A DNA stretch of 33,597 nucleotides from NCBI GenBank assembly GCA_938040995.1, contig CALHZT010000011.1:1-33597 (forward strand), read 5' to 3'. How positions within the stretch are numbered: position 1 is the stretch's first letter; every line of letters begins with the position of its first letter. This document shows positions 9,186-18,702 of this stretch, one piece after another. A program made the translations under genes and the position numbers. Source of the DNA: an uncultured Pirellulaceae bacterium (GTDB taxonomy: Bacteria > Planctomycetota > Planctomycetia > Pirellulales > Pirellulaceae). The notes below the pieces were generated by a model. That model had not been told where the DNA came from. It made no database searches and saw only the letters and a list, made by a program, of their open reading frames with translations.

Positions 9186-10307
9186 CTACGCCCGCGAGCC
9201 GATCGCGATGACTTCGCGAAGGCCTTCGCCGGTGTAGTTAGCCCGTGGCCGAATGATGCGATTGTTGTCGTGCTGCTCGATTACATGCGCGCTCCAGCCA
9301 GTAACGCGGCTGACGACAAACAGCGGCGTGTAGAGAGGGATGGGCAGGCCCATGTAGCAGTAAAGTCTCGCACTCGGCCAGTCAAGATTTGGCGGCAAGC
9401 CCTTCTCGCCCGTGACAATCTCTTCAATCTTGTTCGCCATCTGTTCCATGTCTTCGCGGCCAACATCGGCTGCAAGTTCTGCGCAAAGCGACTTGAGATA
9501 CTTGGCTCGAGGATCGCCTGTTTTGTAAACGCGATGTCCAAAGCCCATGATCTTGACTTTGTTGGCGAGCGCGTTTCGCACCCAGGCTTCGGCTTTGTCA
9601 GGCGAACCGACTTCGGCGAGAACCTCCATGACGGCTTCGTTGGCTCCGCCGTGGAGCGGGCCTTTCAACGCCCCGATCGCTCCCGTGATCGACGAGTGGA
9701 TATCTGACAAAGTCGAACAGATGACGCGCGATGTGAATGCGGAAGCGTTAAATTCATGCTCCGCGTAGAGAATCAATGACACATCCATCGCCTGGATGTG
9801 TTTTTCGTTCGGCTTCTCGCCGTGCAACATGTACAGCACGTTGGCGGAAAAGGAGAGGTCCGGATCGGCTGCGACCGGTTCTTGTCCATTGGTGATTCGG
9901 TGTCTGGCCGCCATGATGACGGGCAACTGAGCCAGCAATCGTTCGGCCTTGGCGAGGTTGGCATCGTGGCTGTTGTCGGCAACCTGTGGGTCCCAATGAG
10001 CCAGCATGCTGGCTCCCGTCCGCATCACGTCCATCATCGGGACGTCCGATGGAATCGAACGCAGAGTCGCGATGATTGCGTCGTCGACTTTGGCGGCGGC
10101 AGACAATCGGCTGCGAAATGCCGTGAGTTGCTCACCGGTCGGTAGTTCGCCATGCAGTACCAGATAGGCGACTTCGTCAAAGCTGGTATTGGCGGCGAGG
10201 TCTTCAATTGCATAACCACGGTAGCGAAGTCCGCCTTCGATGGTGCTAATCGCCGTTTCGCCCGCGATTACGCCTTCGAGTCCAGGTCGATAGATCAAGT
10301 CGCTCAT
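9186..10307 (-). CDS. Citrate synthase (citrate/2-methylcitrate synthase family)
   Basis: 373 aa; GLEGVIAGETAISTIEGG..LRYRGYAIEDLA, GPLHGGANEAVMEVL, MGFGHRVYKTGDPRAKYLK, and PLFVVSRVTGWSAHVIEQHDNNRIIRPRANYTG. Confidence 0.95.
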   Translation of the reverse strand: MSDLIYRPGLEGVIAGETAISTIEGGLRYRGYAIEDLAANTSFDEVAYLVLHGELPTGEQLTAFRSRLSAAAKVDDAIIATLRSIPSDVPMMDVMRTGASMLAHWDPQVADNSHDANLAKAERLLAQLPVIMAARHRITNGQEPVAADPDLSFSANVLYMLHGEKPNEKHIQAMDVSLILYAEHEFNASAFTSRVICSTLSDIHSSITGAIGALKGPLHGGANEAVMEVLAEVGSPDKAEAWVRNALANKVKIMGFGHRVYKTGDPRAKYLKSLCAELAADVGREDMEQMANKIEEIVTGEKGLPPNLDWPSARLYCYMGLPIPLYTPLFVVSRVTGWSAHVIEQHDNNRIIRPRANYTGEGLREVIAIGSRA

Positions 10308-10765
10308 TGGGGTTCCTCGTCCGCTACGTCATTGGTTGTGATTTGTTCATCACATAGCGTAACGAAGTCACATTTTGGCGTGTAGGTGGCGCGGGGTTTG
10401 AGTGAGGGTTTCGTACTTTTTTTGGCGACGCAAGTTACAGATTGCAGAAAAATTGTCCCAGATGTTTCATTGACCGGATTCACCGGTGAACCGTTGAGAC
10501 AACGGTTCTACGTTCCCAATCGCGAGTGAATCGTGAGCCCCGAAAAGTGCCAAAGAGAATTGACAGAAGGTCAAAGAAAGCCCGCGGCACGATTTAAACA
10601 ACAGGACAGAAAAAATGAATAAGTCCAAACCGTGCGCGCGGGTGGAGGTAGCTTGAATTATCTCATTTCGTGACCAGATGACAAATTTGCGCGATAAACG
10701 TCGCGTTTGGACGTCCATTTCGCGTGCGTTGCTGTCAACTTGTCAGCGTCGGCGATTCGACGCGA

Positions 10766-11257
10766 TTACTCCACGTCGGAGAGATCATCTTCACGAATCA
10801 TCGTGAATTTCTTGTTTGCCAACGTATCGAGGCCCATTTCAATATTGTCGACCATGAGTGCGACAACAGGACGACCGTGAGGCCGCATGAGTAGCGGGTA
10901 GGCCTGAATGATGTTGACCTCGGCCTGAAGCAACGCTGTGCATACTCTCAATAACGGTTGGTGCCCGTCAGGCAATTCGACCCCGATCAAATCCGACTCG
11001 ATCAAAGCCAGACCGGCTCGCTCCAGAATTTCGCGACCCTGTTCAGGATGGCTGAGCAGGAATCGCACGAAAGCGCACTCCGACGAGTCGTTAATCGAGA
11101 AGGCAACGATGCGAACATTGCTGCCTTCGAATCGGCGGACGACTTCGAGAAGCTGACCGACCCGGTTCTCCAGGAAAACCGTGAATTGCCGGATTGTGGG
11201 GTAATCACGACCTCGCATCGTGGCAAAATCGGTTCCATTTCCCTCGCCAAAGCTCAT
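10766..11257 (-). CDS. ACT domain-containing protein
   Basis: ORF 10766-11350; likely start at 11257 (MSFGEGNG). Repeated beta-alpha-beta ACT pattern: IRQFTVFLENRVGQLLEVVRRFEGSNVRIVAFSI and LLRVCTALLQAEVNIIQAYPLL. Confidence 0.8.
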   Translation of the reverse strand: MSFGEGNGTDFATMRGRDYPTIRQFTVFLENRVGQLLEVVRRFEGSNVRIVAFSINDSSECAFVRFLLSHPEQGREILERAGLALIESDLIGVELPDGHQPLLRVCTALLQAEVNIIQAYPLLMRPHGRPVVALMVDNIEMGLDTLANKKFTMIREDDLSDVE

Positions 11258-11406
11258 AGTTATCTTTCGGAGCTGTGAATTGGTCAGAGTGCCGCTTGTG
11301 CCAAGCGGCCAACGTGCGGTAACTATAGATGAAGCCAAAACTTGGGTCAATATTTTTCATCGGCGCCGTCGGGTTGACTCTTTCGCACTGATGACCAGGT
11401 TTGGCC

Positions 11407-11472
11407 CAATACTGCTCAACCGGGCGAAGCTCGTCGGCGAACCGATTGAGCAGTATTGAGGTTTAGCCTCAA
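11407..11472. promoter_or_regulatory. Two overlapping inverted repeats in a divergent intergenic region
   Basis: CAATACTGCTCAA (11407-11419) / TTGAGCAGTATTG (11446-11458) perfect 13 bp; TTGAGG (11456-11461)/CCTCAA (11467-11472), sharing TTG with the first stem. Confidence 0.6.
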
Positions 11473-11536
11473 CTACCTTCATCCTGCCAAGTCGCAAAAG
11501 TCACGAAAGTCACGAAAGTCACCAAGCTGGACCACT

Positions 11537-11926
11537 ATGGAACGAGAACACCGAATTGATATCCGCGTACGCTATCAAGAGACCGACGGGCAAGGACGAG
11601 TCCACCACGCCAACTATTTCACGTACTTCGAGATGGGGCGAGTCGAGATGTTGCGCGCTGCCGGTTACGACTATGGCGTGCTCGAGGATGAGGGCATTCT
11701 GCTGGTCGTTCACAAGATCGAATGTCAGTACTTTCTCGGTGCCAAGTACGATGACATTCTGACTCTGGTGACAAAGCTAAAGAGGATTACGCATGCCCGC
11801 TGCGAACATGAGTACGAGGTGCTTCGCGGTGAGGAACTTGTCGCGAAAGGGGCAAGTACGTTGGCTTGTGTGGATAGGTCGGGGCAGGTGAGGAGGATGC
11901 CGGAATGGATGGTTTTGGATGATTGA
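11537..11926 (+). CDS. Acyl-CoA thioesterase (4HBT/hotdog family)
   Basis: ORF 11456-11926, likely start at 11537 (MEREHRIDIRVRYQETDGQGRVHHANYFTYFEMGRVEMLRAAGYDYGVLEDEGILLVVHKIECQYFLGAKYDD), classic 4HBT pattern. Confidence 0.92.
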   Translation: MEREHRIDIRVRYQETDGQGRVHHANYFTYFEMGRVEMLRAAGYDYGVLEDEGILLVVHKIECQYFLGAKYDDILTLVTKLKRITHARCEHEYEVLRGEELVAKGASTLACVDRSGQVRRMPEWMVLDD

Positions 11927-11996
11927 AGCGAGTTGCGAGTTGCGAGTGACGAGTTGCGAAGGGTGCGCGGTCGCAGGCTAAGGTCTAAGCTCCAGC

Positions 11997-13058
11997 CTAC
12001 GCCAGAGCGACCTTGCCATTGCCAGCCTTTACGGCGCCAATCTCGGCGGTTGGGAAGCCGCTTTCACGCAATAGATTGGCGATCTGATTGGCGTAGTACG
12101 AGCTGACAATGAAGACCAGCCCCACGCCCATGTTAAAGACGCGTTCCATCTCGGCAGATTCAATATCGCCAGTCTCTTGCAGCCATCCAAAAATCGGTGG
12201 GATGTCCCACGTGCCGCGTTTCAGCGACACGTCGACGCCCGGTGGCAAAATGCGTTCGAGATTTTCTTCCAGTCCACCGCCGGTAATGTGCGCGATTCCA
12301 TGCACCACATTCTTGACCGCGTAGTGACCGAGGACGTTGCGAACCGCGCGGGAATAAATAATCGTTGGTTCGAGCAATGCATCACCGACGGTTGCGCCAA
12401 GTTCGTCGATGTGATCATCTGCGGCATGTCCGCCGATCTCAAAAGCGACTTTCCTGGCAAGGCTGTAACCGTTCGAATGAAGTCCCGAAGCGGAAACTCC
12501 AAGCACAACGTCGCCGTCCGCAATCGACTTGCCATCGATCAGATTTTCCTTCTCGACGACTGCGACACAAAAACCGGCAAGGTCATAGTCGCCGGGCTGG
12601 TAGATGTCCGGCATGATGGCTGTCTCACCACCAAGCAACGCGCAATCGCCGTCGACGCACCCCTGACTGATTCCCTGCACGATCTGTTCGAGTAACGACG
12701 GGTCGTCCTTGCCCATCGCGACATAGTCGAGAAAAAAGAGCGGTTCGGCTCCTGTGCAAATGGCATCGTTCACGCTCATGGCAACGAGGTCGATGCCCAC
12801 GGTATCATGGCGACCGGTGAGACTCGCGACCTTCAGTTTGGTGCCAACGCCATCGGTGCAAGAAACAAGAACGGGGTTCTTGTAATTGCGAGCGAACAGC
12901 TTGTTCGCAAAATCGAGCTGGAATAGGCCGGCGAAACCGCCATCCTGTTTGATGACTCGAGGGCTGAACGTCCGATGCATCAGCTTCGGCAGCCGCGCCA
13001 TCGATTCACGATATACATCGAGATCGACGCCTGCGTCTTTATAAGTCGCCTTGGCCAT
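11997..13058 (-). CDS. purM: Phosphoribosylformylglycinamidine cyclo-ligase
   Basis: ORF 11997-13142; likely start at 13058 ([16 protein letters not shown]). [46 protein letters not shown] and [16 protein letters not shown] are PurM motifs. Confidence 0.96.
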   Translation of the reverse strand: MAKATYKDAGVDLDVYRESMARLPKLMHRTFSPRVIKQDGGFAGLFQLDFANKLFARNYKNPVLVSCTDGVGTKLKVASLTGRHDTVGIDLVAMSVNDAICTGAEPLFFLDYVAMGKDDPSLLEQIVQGISQGCVDGDCALLGGETAIMPDIYQPGDYDLAGFCVAVVEKENLIDGKSIADGDVVLGVSASGLHSNGYSLARKVAFEIGGHAADDHIDELGATVGDALLEPTIIYSRAVRNVLGHYAVKNVVHGIAHITGGGLEENLERILPPGVDVSLKRGTWDIPPIFGWLQETGDIESAEMERVFNMGVGLVFIVSSYYANQIANLLRESGFPTAEIGAVKAGNGKVALA

Positions 13059-13494
13059 GCGGCGTTCGTTTCCGTCTAATTGATTTGTTGGTGTGAAGGC
13101 CAAGCCCCAGATTTGCGAGCAAACCGCGAAGCGAACGAACAAGCGGATTGCCGATCTTGCCTCGATTACCTGGCTGTGGCGATTTTAGATTGCGTTTTGC
13201 CAAAGTGTCAACGATTCGCCTACACTTTCAGGTCGGCATGGCGACTGAAGTAATAATCAGACCATTCGCCATGGTTTGCCAGGCGGCGGCCGGATAAACC
13301 ACAACGGTACCGATGGCAATTTGTTCGTTACGCATCGCAAACTCACCGGCATTGGGACTCCTTTCGGGTCCGTTGCCAGCCTAATGACTATGTGGCAAAT
13401 TCCTCGAATTAAGGATGCTGTTTCAGACCCGACAACTTATCTGGTGGTACGGTTTGCCTGCTAGGCGCTCCATCAGAAGGTAATCGGGAAGTAT

Positions 13495-15573
13495 TTGATG
13501 TTAATGGTCCATCCGCATCCAGAACTACAGTTTCAACACAATTTGCCCTACGGGGCTCTGGTCCATGACCGAGGTGTGCAGTTCGTAGTGTACAGCCGGT
13601 CCGCGACCGAAATGCGGCTGTTACTCTACAACGACGTTAAGGATCTCGAACCCGACGAAGTCGTCGTGTTCAACCCCGAGAAAGATCGTTGGGGTGATAT
13701 CTGGAGTATCTTTGTACCGGAGATTCAAGCCGGCCAGCTCTATCACTTCCAGGCAGACGGTCCTTTCGAGCCGGAAGTCGGACATCGGTTCGATGGAACG
13801 GCGCGGTTGATCGATCCTTACGCCCGTGCTCTCGCTGGAACCTATCTGCCATCCGACGATGGAATTGTCCGTCCACCGAAATGCGTCGTGGTCGATGACT
13901 TTTTCGACTGGGAAGGCGATCGCCACATCAAGCGACCGATGTCTGAAACCATTATCTACGAAATGCACGTAGGTGGTTTGACTCGCAGCGATTCCAGCGG
14001 AGTCGAATATCCGGGTACTTACCTTGGCGTCATCGAGAAGATCCCATATTTGAAATCGCTCGGCGTCACCGCGGTGGAACTGATGCCGATTCACGAGTTT
14101 CCAATCTGCGATACCAACGGGAATCGAAGCGCTCGAAGTAACTACTGGGGTTACGACTCGATGGCGTTCTTCAGTCCGCATCGTGGATTCGCTTCGGGAA
14201 CCGAGCCGGCGGCGCAGGTTCGCGAGTTCAAAGAGATGGTCAAGGCACTGCACCAGGCGGGAATCGAAGTCATTCTCGACGTCGTCTACAACCACACGTG
14301 CGAAGGCAACGAGTTGGGGCCAACGATCAGCTTCAAAGGACTCGAAAATCGCGTCTATTACATGCTCGACCACGGCGGCAGCGCGTACAAGAACTTCTCC
14401 GGTTGCGGCAATACCGTGAACGGAAATCATCCCATCGTTCGCGAGATGATTTTCCATTCGCTGCGGCACTGGGTACACAACTACCACATCGACGGATTCC
14501 GGTTTGACCTCGCGTCCATCCTCAGTCGCGGTCGCAACGGCGATCTCGTCCCGAACCCACCGCTCATCGAAGCCATCAGTGAAGACCCAATGCTCGCTGA
14601 CACGAAGATTATCGCGGAAGCCTGGGATGCTGCCGGCGCCTATCAAGTCGGCTCGTTCGGCAACCTGCGTTGGGCAGAATGGAATGGCCGTTACCGGGAC
14701 GATGTACGGCGTTTTTGGCGAGGCGACACCGGCATGCTGGGTGCGTTCGCAACGCGACTTGCCGGTTCAAGCGACTTGTACCAATCGGGCGGTCGTCAAC
14801 CGTATCACAGCATTAACTTCATCACGTCGCACGATGGCTTTCCGCTCAACGATCTTCACAGCTACGTCGAGAAGCACAACGAAGCCAACGGAGAAGGAAA
14901 CCGCGACGGAGACAACAATAATCACTCGATGAATTATGGCGTTGAGGGGCCGACGAAGAACAAAGAAGTCGACGCGATTCGGGTGCGGCAAATCAAGAAC
15001 AATCTGGCGACGCTGCTCCTCAGTCAGGGCGTGCCCATGATCACTTACGGAGACGAGTGTCGCCGTACGCAACATGGAAACAACAACGCGTACTGTCAGG
15101 ACAACGAGATATCCTGGTTCGACTGGGACAAAGTCGAAGAGAACCAGTCGCTGGTCCGTTTCTTTCGGGAGCTTATCAAGTTCCGGCGAGAACAACCAAC
15201 GGTCAGGCGTACTGAGTTTCTTTCGGGCACCCAAACGGCGCTCCACGGTATTCGGGACGTGAGCTGGTTCAATCGACTGGGCACAGCCATCGACTGGAAC
15301 AGCAGCGAGCGGACGTTGACCTGTTTGTTGATGCCGCCCGACGCGAAAGAAGATCCGGAAGGCCTTGGTCGCGAACTATTGATCATGTTCAATCCGACTC
15401 CCGAACCTTGCGAGTTTATGCTTCCGACCATTGCCCGTGGGATTTCCTGGCGGATGAAGATCGACACGTCCGCCAAAAGTCCGGACGATATTTTCGAGTC
15501 CGGCAAGGGGCCGGTTCCGGCTTCGCGAATCATTTTGACCAGCCGGTCGATGTGCTGTTTCATCGCAGAGTAG
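13495..15573 (+). CDS. glgX: Glycogen debranching enzyme / isoamylase-type GH13
   Basis: 692 aa; YEMHVGGLTR, ELMPIHEFP, NYWGYDSMAFFSPH, EVILDVVYNHTCEGNELGPTISFKG, IDGFRFDLASIL, IAEAWDAAG and FITSHDGFPLNDL motifs. Confidence 0.94.
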   Translation: MMLMVHPHPELQFQHNLPYGALVHDRGVQFVVYSRSATEMRLLLYNDVKDLEPDEVVVFNPEKDRWGDIWSIFVPEIQAGQLYHFQADGPFEPEVGHRFDGTARLIDPYARALAGTYLPSDDGIVRPPKCVVVDDFFDWEGDRHIKRPMSETIIYEMHVGGLTRSDSSGVEYPGTYLGVIEKIPYLKSLGVTAVELMPIHEFPICDTNGNRSARSNYWGYDSMAFFSPHRGFASGTEPAAQVREFKEMVKALHQAGIEVILDVVYNHTCEGNELGPTISFKGLENRVYYMLDHGGSAYKNFSGCGNTVNGNHPIVREMIFHSLRHWVHNYHIDGFRFDLASILSRGRNGDLVPNPPLIEAISEDPMLADTKIIAEAWDAAGAYQVGSFGNLRWAEWNGRYRDDVRRFWRGDTGMLGAFATRLAGSSDLYQSGGRQPYHSINFITSHDGFPLNDLHSYVEKHNEANGEGNRDGDNNNHSMNYGVEGPTKNKEVDAIRVRQIKNNLATLLLSQGVPMITYGDECRRTQHGNNNAYCQDNEISWFDWDKVEENQSLVRFFRELIKFRREQPTVRRTEFLSGTQTALHGIRDVSWFNRLGTAIDWNSSERTLTCLLMPPDAKEDPEGLGRELLIMFNPTPEPCEFMLPTIARGISWRMKIDTSAKSPDDIFESGKGPVPASRIILTSRSMCCFIAE

Positions 15574-15867
15574 GCAGGGAATAGGCAAAAACAGGCGACA
15601 GATACCAGACGAACGAGCGGACTGCCCGCCCCGCCTCAAAGGGGTCGGGTATTCCATTCGTTGGCTCGACAGTGAATCTGGCGCACTTTAGCCTATCCGT
15701 CAGAGTCAGACTGCATGAGGAAGCATCGTATCGAATTTGTGGGTTAAAAAGCCCGAAGAGTCAGCGATAGCCGAACGTCCCGCTCTTTTGAGGTGCGGAC
15801 AACGAGTGCCAGCTATCGCTGCCGATGTAATTCTTGTTGTCAGGTCCCACTGCTGCAAGGATGTAAA

Positions 15868-16350
15868 GTGCATAAGACATATCTACGGCTTTTCGTTCTG
15901 GCCCTTTCTTTCGCCGTCGTTCACGGTGCAGCAGATGCTCAATCGGTTGTTGAAGACCCGGCGACGCAAAAGTCACGTATCGACTGGGTGAAAAGTTATC
16001 GTACGGCTCGCGAAAAAGGCACCGCCGCTTCTCGCCCTGTTTTTCTGTTTGTGACTTCGGAAGAGTGCTCCTACTGCAAGAAGATGGAGCGTGAGTCGCT
16101 TAAAAATCAATCGATCATCCGGAAGCTCAGCGCTGACTTTGTGCCAGCCCGATTGAAGCTCGACCCTGAAAGTCAGCTGGCACGTGAACTGAAAGTCACC
16201 ATGTTTCCGACGACGGTCATCATTGCTCCCGATGGGAAGATTGTTGACTATGTGCGTGGCTACATGAGCGGAGACAAGCTGACGGCATGTATTTCCAAAG
16301 CGCTGAAATCTGAGAAGCTCGCTCTTAACTCGGGCAAGAAAACTCGCTAG
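15868..16350 (+). CDS. Exported thioredoxin-fold protein
   Basis: ORF 15793-16350; plausible GTG start at 15868 with signal peptide (VHKTYLRLFVLALSFAVVHGAADAQS). SEECSYCKKMERESL (CxxC) and KVTMFPTTVIIAPDGKIVDYVRGYM. Confidence 0.82.
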   Translation: MHKTYLRLFVLALSFAVVHGAADAQSVVEDPATQKSRIDWVKSYRTAREKGTAASRPVFLFVTSEECSYCKKMERESLKNQSIIRKLSADFVPARLKLDPESQLARELKVTMFPTTVIIAPDGKIVDYVRGYMSGDKLTACISKALKSEKLALNSGKKTR

Positions 16351-16474
16351 GCCAGCGTTTCAAAGAATCGCTCCCGGACACTTCCTTCTCTCACATCCGG
16401 ACTTTCATCGTTCGGCAAGCCATTCTGGCTTCATTCGGCACAAGTCTTCATTTCGTCGAGTGCTTCTGGCTGGC

Positions 16475-16735
16475 GTGTTGTAAATTCAATGTTGAGTGGT
16501 ATTTGTGCTCACGCCAGATTTATTGCCGCCGCTTGATTGACCTCAGCCGCTCGCCCTAAGGAACCCTACTCCGACGCAGTGGTTGTCATGCGAAGAACGA
16601 GCAAGGGCATACCACGTGTCGCGCGAGGAGGGGCGGAGCCAAAGCGACGGGGAGGAGCGGCCCTACGCATTGGTGTATACGAATTGCGCTGCACCATTCG
16701 TGTCCGTTCTGCAGCAACGTAAAATCCGGTGCAAG
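16475..16735 (+). repeat. Dispersed hairpin element, copy 3, long form
   Basis: Core 16563-16662 with GTGGT/ACCAC and CGACGC/GTGTCG arms. Upstream gttgtaaattc..ctcacgccagatttattgc and downstream gtccgttctgcagcaacgtaaaatcc are shared with 31663-31926. Confidence 0.88.
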
Positions 16736-16848
16736 GCCATCTTTATAACGCTCCAGTTTCGCCCTTCCGGCCTCAAGGCCTTACGACCTGTTGCCGTGAT
16801 ATACTCGCTCAAGGAAGCAGGAACCTGATCCCAGGGAGAGGCCGGAAC

Positions 16849-18225
16849 ATGAGTCATATTGGTAGCTGTAGAGTAACGTATTTCTTCCCGCGAGCGCTCG
16901 CGATTTGCTGGTTGGCGAGTTGCGTATTCGCGGTCGTCGCGAACGCCGAAGACTGGGCCGAGTGGCGTGGAGCCGGGCGCGATGGTGACTGGACAGAATC
17001 CGGGTTGCTGAAGCAGTTCCCATCAGAGCAATTGGAGAAAACGTGGACCGCGAAAATTGGTGCGGGCTACAGCGGACCTACGGTCGCCAATGGGCGTGTC
17101 TACGTGACCGACCGACTGACGGATCCGAAGCAGGTCGAACGAGTACATTGCTTTGACGCGACGGATGGCAAGCCGCTTTGGACGCATACTTACGATTGCG
17201 AGTATGAAAACGTCGGATACAAAGCCGGCCCGCGTGCGTCCGTTTCGATTGATCGCGGCAAGGCGTTTGCGCTCGGAGCCATGGGTAATCTGCATTGTCT
17301 CGATGCGGTGACCGGAGAGGTCTTGTGGCACAAGGATCTGAATGTTGAATACAAGCTCCAGCCGCAGGGTGAAAAAGATCGCCCGCGAATGCCGATTTGG
17401 GGAGTCGCAGGATCGCCACTCATTTACAAGGATCTGGTCATCATTCATCTCGGTGGCCGTGATGGCGCTTGCGTCGTTGCCTTTGATCTACAGACTGGAA
17501 CCGAGCGGTGGCGTGCTCTTGATGACCGGGCTCAGTATTCGTCGCCTATTCTCGTAAAGCAGGCCAACCAAGATGTGTGTGTCGTCTGGACTGGAGATAA
17601 CGTCGTCGGCCTGAATCCCGCTTCCGGCAAGGTTCATTGGCGCATTCCAATGAAGCCGAGGAATATGCCGATTGGCATCGCGACTCCGATCGTTCACAAA
17701 GATGCAGAGAACGGCGACCGCATTTTTGTAACGTCGTTTTATGATGGCTCGTTGATGATTCAGCTTTCGAAAGACGAACTCAAAGCGACGGATCTGTGGC
17801 GAAGTTGCGGGGCAAGTGAGCGGGATACCGAGGCATTGCATTCGATCATTAGCACACCCGTCTGGTTGGGTGATTACATCTACGGCGTGGACAGTTATGG
17901 CGAGTTGCGATGTCTGGACGCCGAAACCGGTGACCGGGTCTGGGAGGATCTAACGGCGACTCCGAAATCTCGCTGGAGCACGATTCACTTTGTGCAAAAC
18001 GGTTCTACCACGTGGATGTTTAACGAACGCGGCCAGTTGATCATTTCGCAGCTTTCGCCCGAAGGGTTCAATGAGATCAGTCGTGCTGATCTGTTAGAGC
18101 CTACGAAAGAACAGCTGGCACGACGCGGCGGAGTCTGTTGGTCGCATCCGGCGTTCGCGGACAGGAAGATTTTTGCACGGAATGATAATGAGCTGGTGTG
18201 TGCGAGTTTGGCCGAAGCGGAGTAG
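16849..18225 (+). CDS. Exported PQQ-like beta-propeller repeat protein (BamB/dehydrogenase-like fold)
   Basis: ORF 16729-18225; likely start at 16849. AEDWAEWRGAGRDGDWTESGLLKQFPSEQLEKTWTAKIGAGYSGPTVANGRVYVTDR and repeated LHCLDAVTGEVLWHKD/LRCLDAETGDRVWED blades. Confidence 0.9.
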   Translation: MSHIGSCRVTYFFPRALAICWLASCVFAVVANAEDWAEWRGAGRDGDWTESGLLKQFPSEQLEKTWTAKIGAGYSGPTVANGRVYVTDRLTDPKQVERVHCFDATDGKPLWTHTYDCEYENVGYKAGPRASVSIDRGKAFALGAMGNLHCLDAVTGEVLWHKDLNVEYKLQPQGEKDRPRMPIWGVAGSPLIYKDLVIIHLGGRDGACVVAFDLQTGTERWRALDDRAQYSSPILVKQANQDVCVVWTGDNVVGLNPASGKVHWRIPMKPRNMPIGIATPIVHKDAENGDRIFVTSFYDGSLMIQLSKDELKATDLWRSCGASERDTEALHSIISTPVWLGDYIYGVDSYGELRCLDAETGDRVWEDLTATPKSRWSTIHFVQNGSTTWMFNERGQLIISQLSPEGFNEISRADLLEPTKEQLARRGGVCWSHPAFADRKIFARNDNELVCASLAEAE

Positions 18226-18455
18226 GTCGTTCGAAGTTCGTAGTCCAGATCGTAGGCCGGCAACAAGCGGTTGATGGGGTTGTCCAGACTCATTGGGTTA
18301 ACACCGCGCAGTTCCGGCAACATTGTGGCCTATACCCTTTGCATTCGCGTGGCACCTTGGTTGTCATCACTGCAGCCGCGTTCACCATTTCGTATCGCAA
18401 GATAGCAGCGTTGATCTTGAATGCGAGCGTTGAACGAAATGGCGGTTTGCAGTGA

Positions 18456-18549
18456 GGCCCTCCCCGTCGCTTGAGGCTCCGACCCTCCCACTCGGCAAGC
18501 GGTATGCCCTGCTCGTTCCTCGCATGCCACCGCGTTGCCGGAAGAGGGT
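18456..18549 (-). repeat. Dispersed hairpin element, copy 4 (reverse orientation)
   Basis: Minus strand: ACCCTC..CGGCAA c GCGGT GGCATGC..GCAT ACCGC TTGCCG..GAGGGT followed by CGGAGCCTCAAGCGACGGGGAGGGCC. Confidence 0.85.
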
Positions 18550-18702
18550 TCGTTGTGGTGAATGGCTCGCTTGCGTTGCCTTGACGCGCATGAAAAAACC
18601 GCGGTCGGTGGCGAAACCGACCACGGCTATTTTGACCGCAGCAATTGGGAAGCAGGATGTGTTCCGTGTATCGGCGATACCGGGTAGCCCTGGAGAAGGC
18701 GA

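Noticed and set aside
8835-9707. 290-aa plus-strand ORF
   Set aside because: Antisense across two well-supported genes (TrkA_C protein and citrate synthase).
11928-11960. gagttgc-type short tandem repeat after the thioesterase stop
   Set aside because: Simple imperfect 7-mer repeat without structure or conservation evidence.
13621-14646. 341-aa ORF on the minus strand
   Set aside because: Antisense to glgX, whose motifs are unambiguous; no recognisable domain.
16583-16828. Small ORFs with shared peptide YHVSREEGRSxSDGEERP (also 31691-31966; similar at 7992-8240)
   Set aside because: Similarity comes from the DNA of the dispersed hairpin element; frames and ends differ between copies and the nucleotide differences preserve pairing rather than the peptide.
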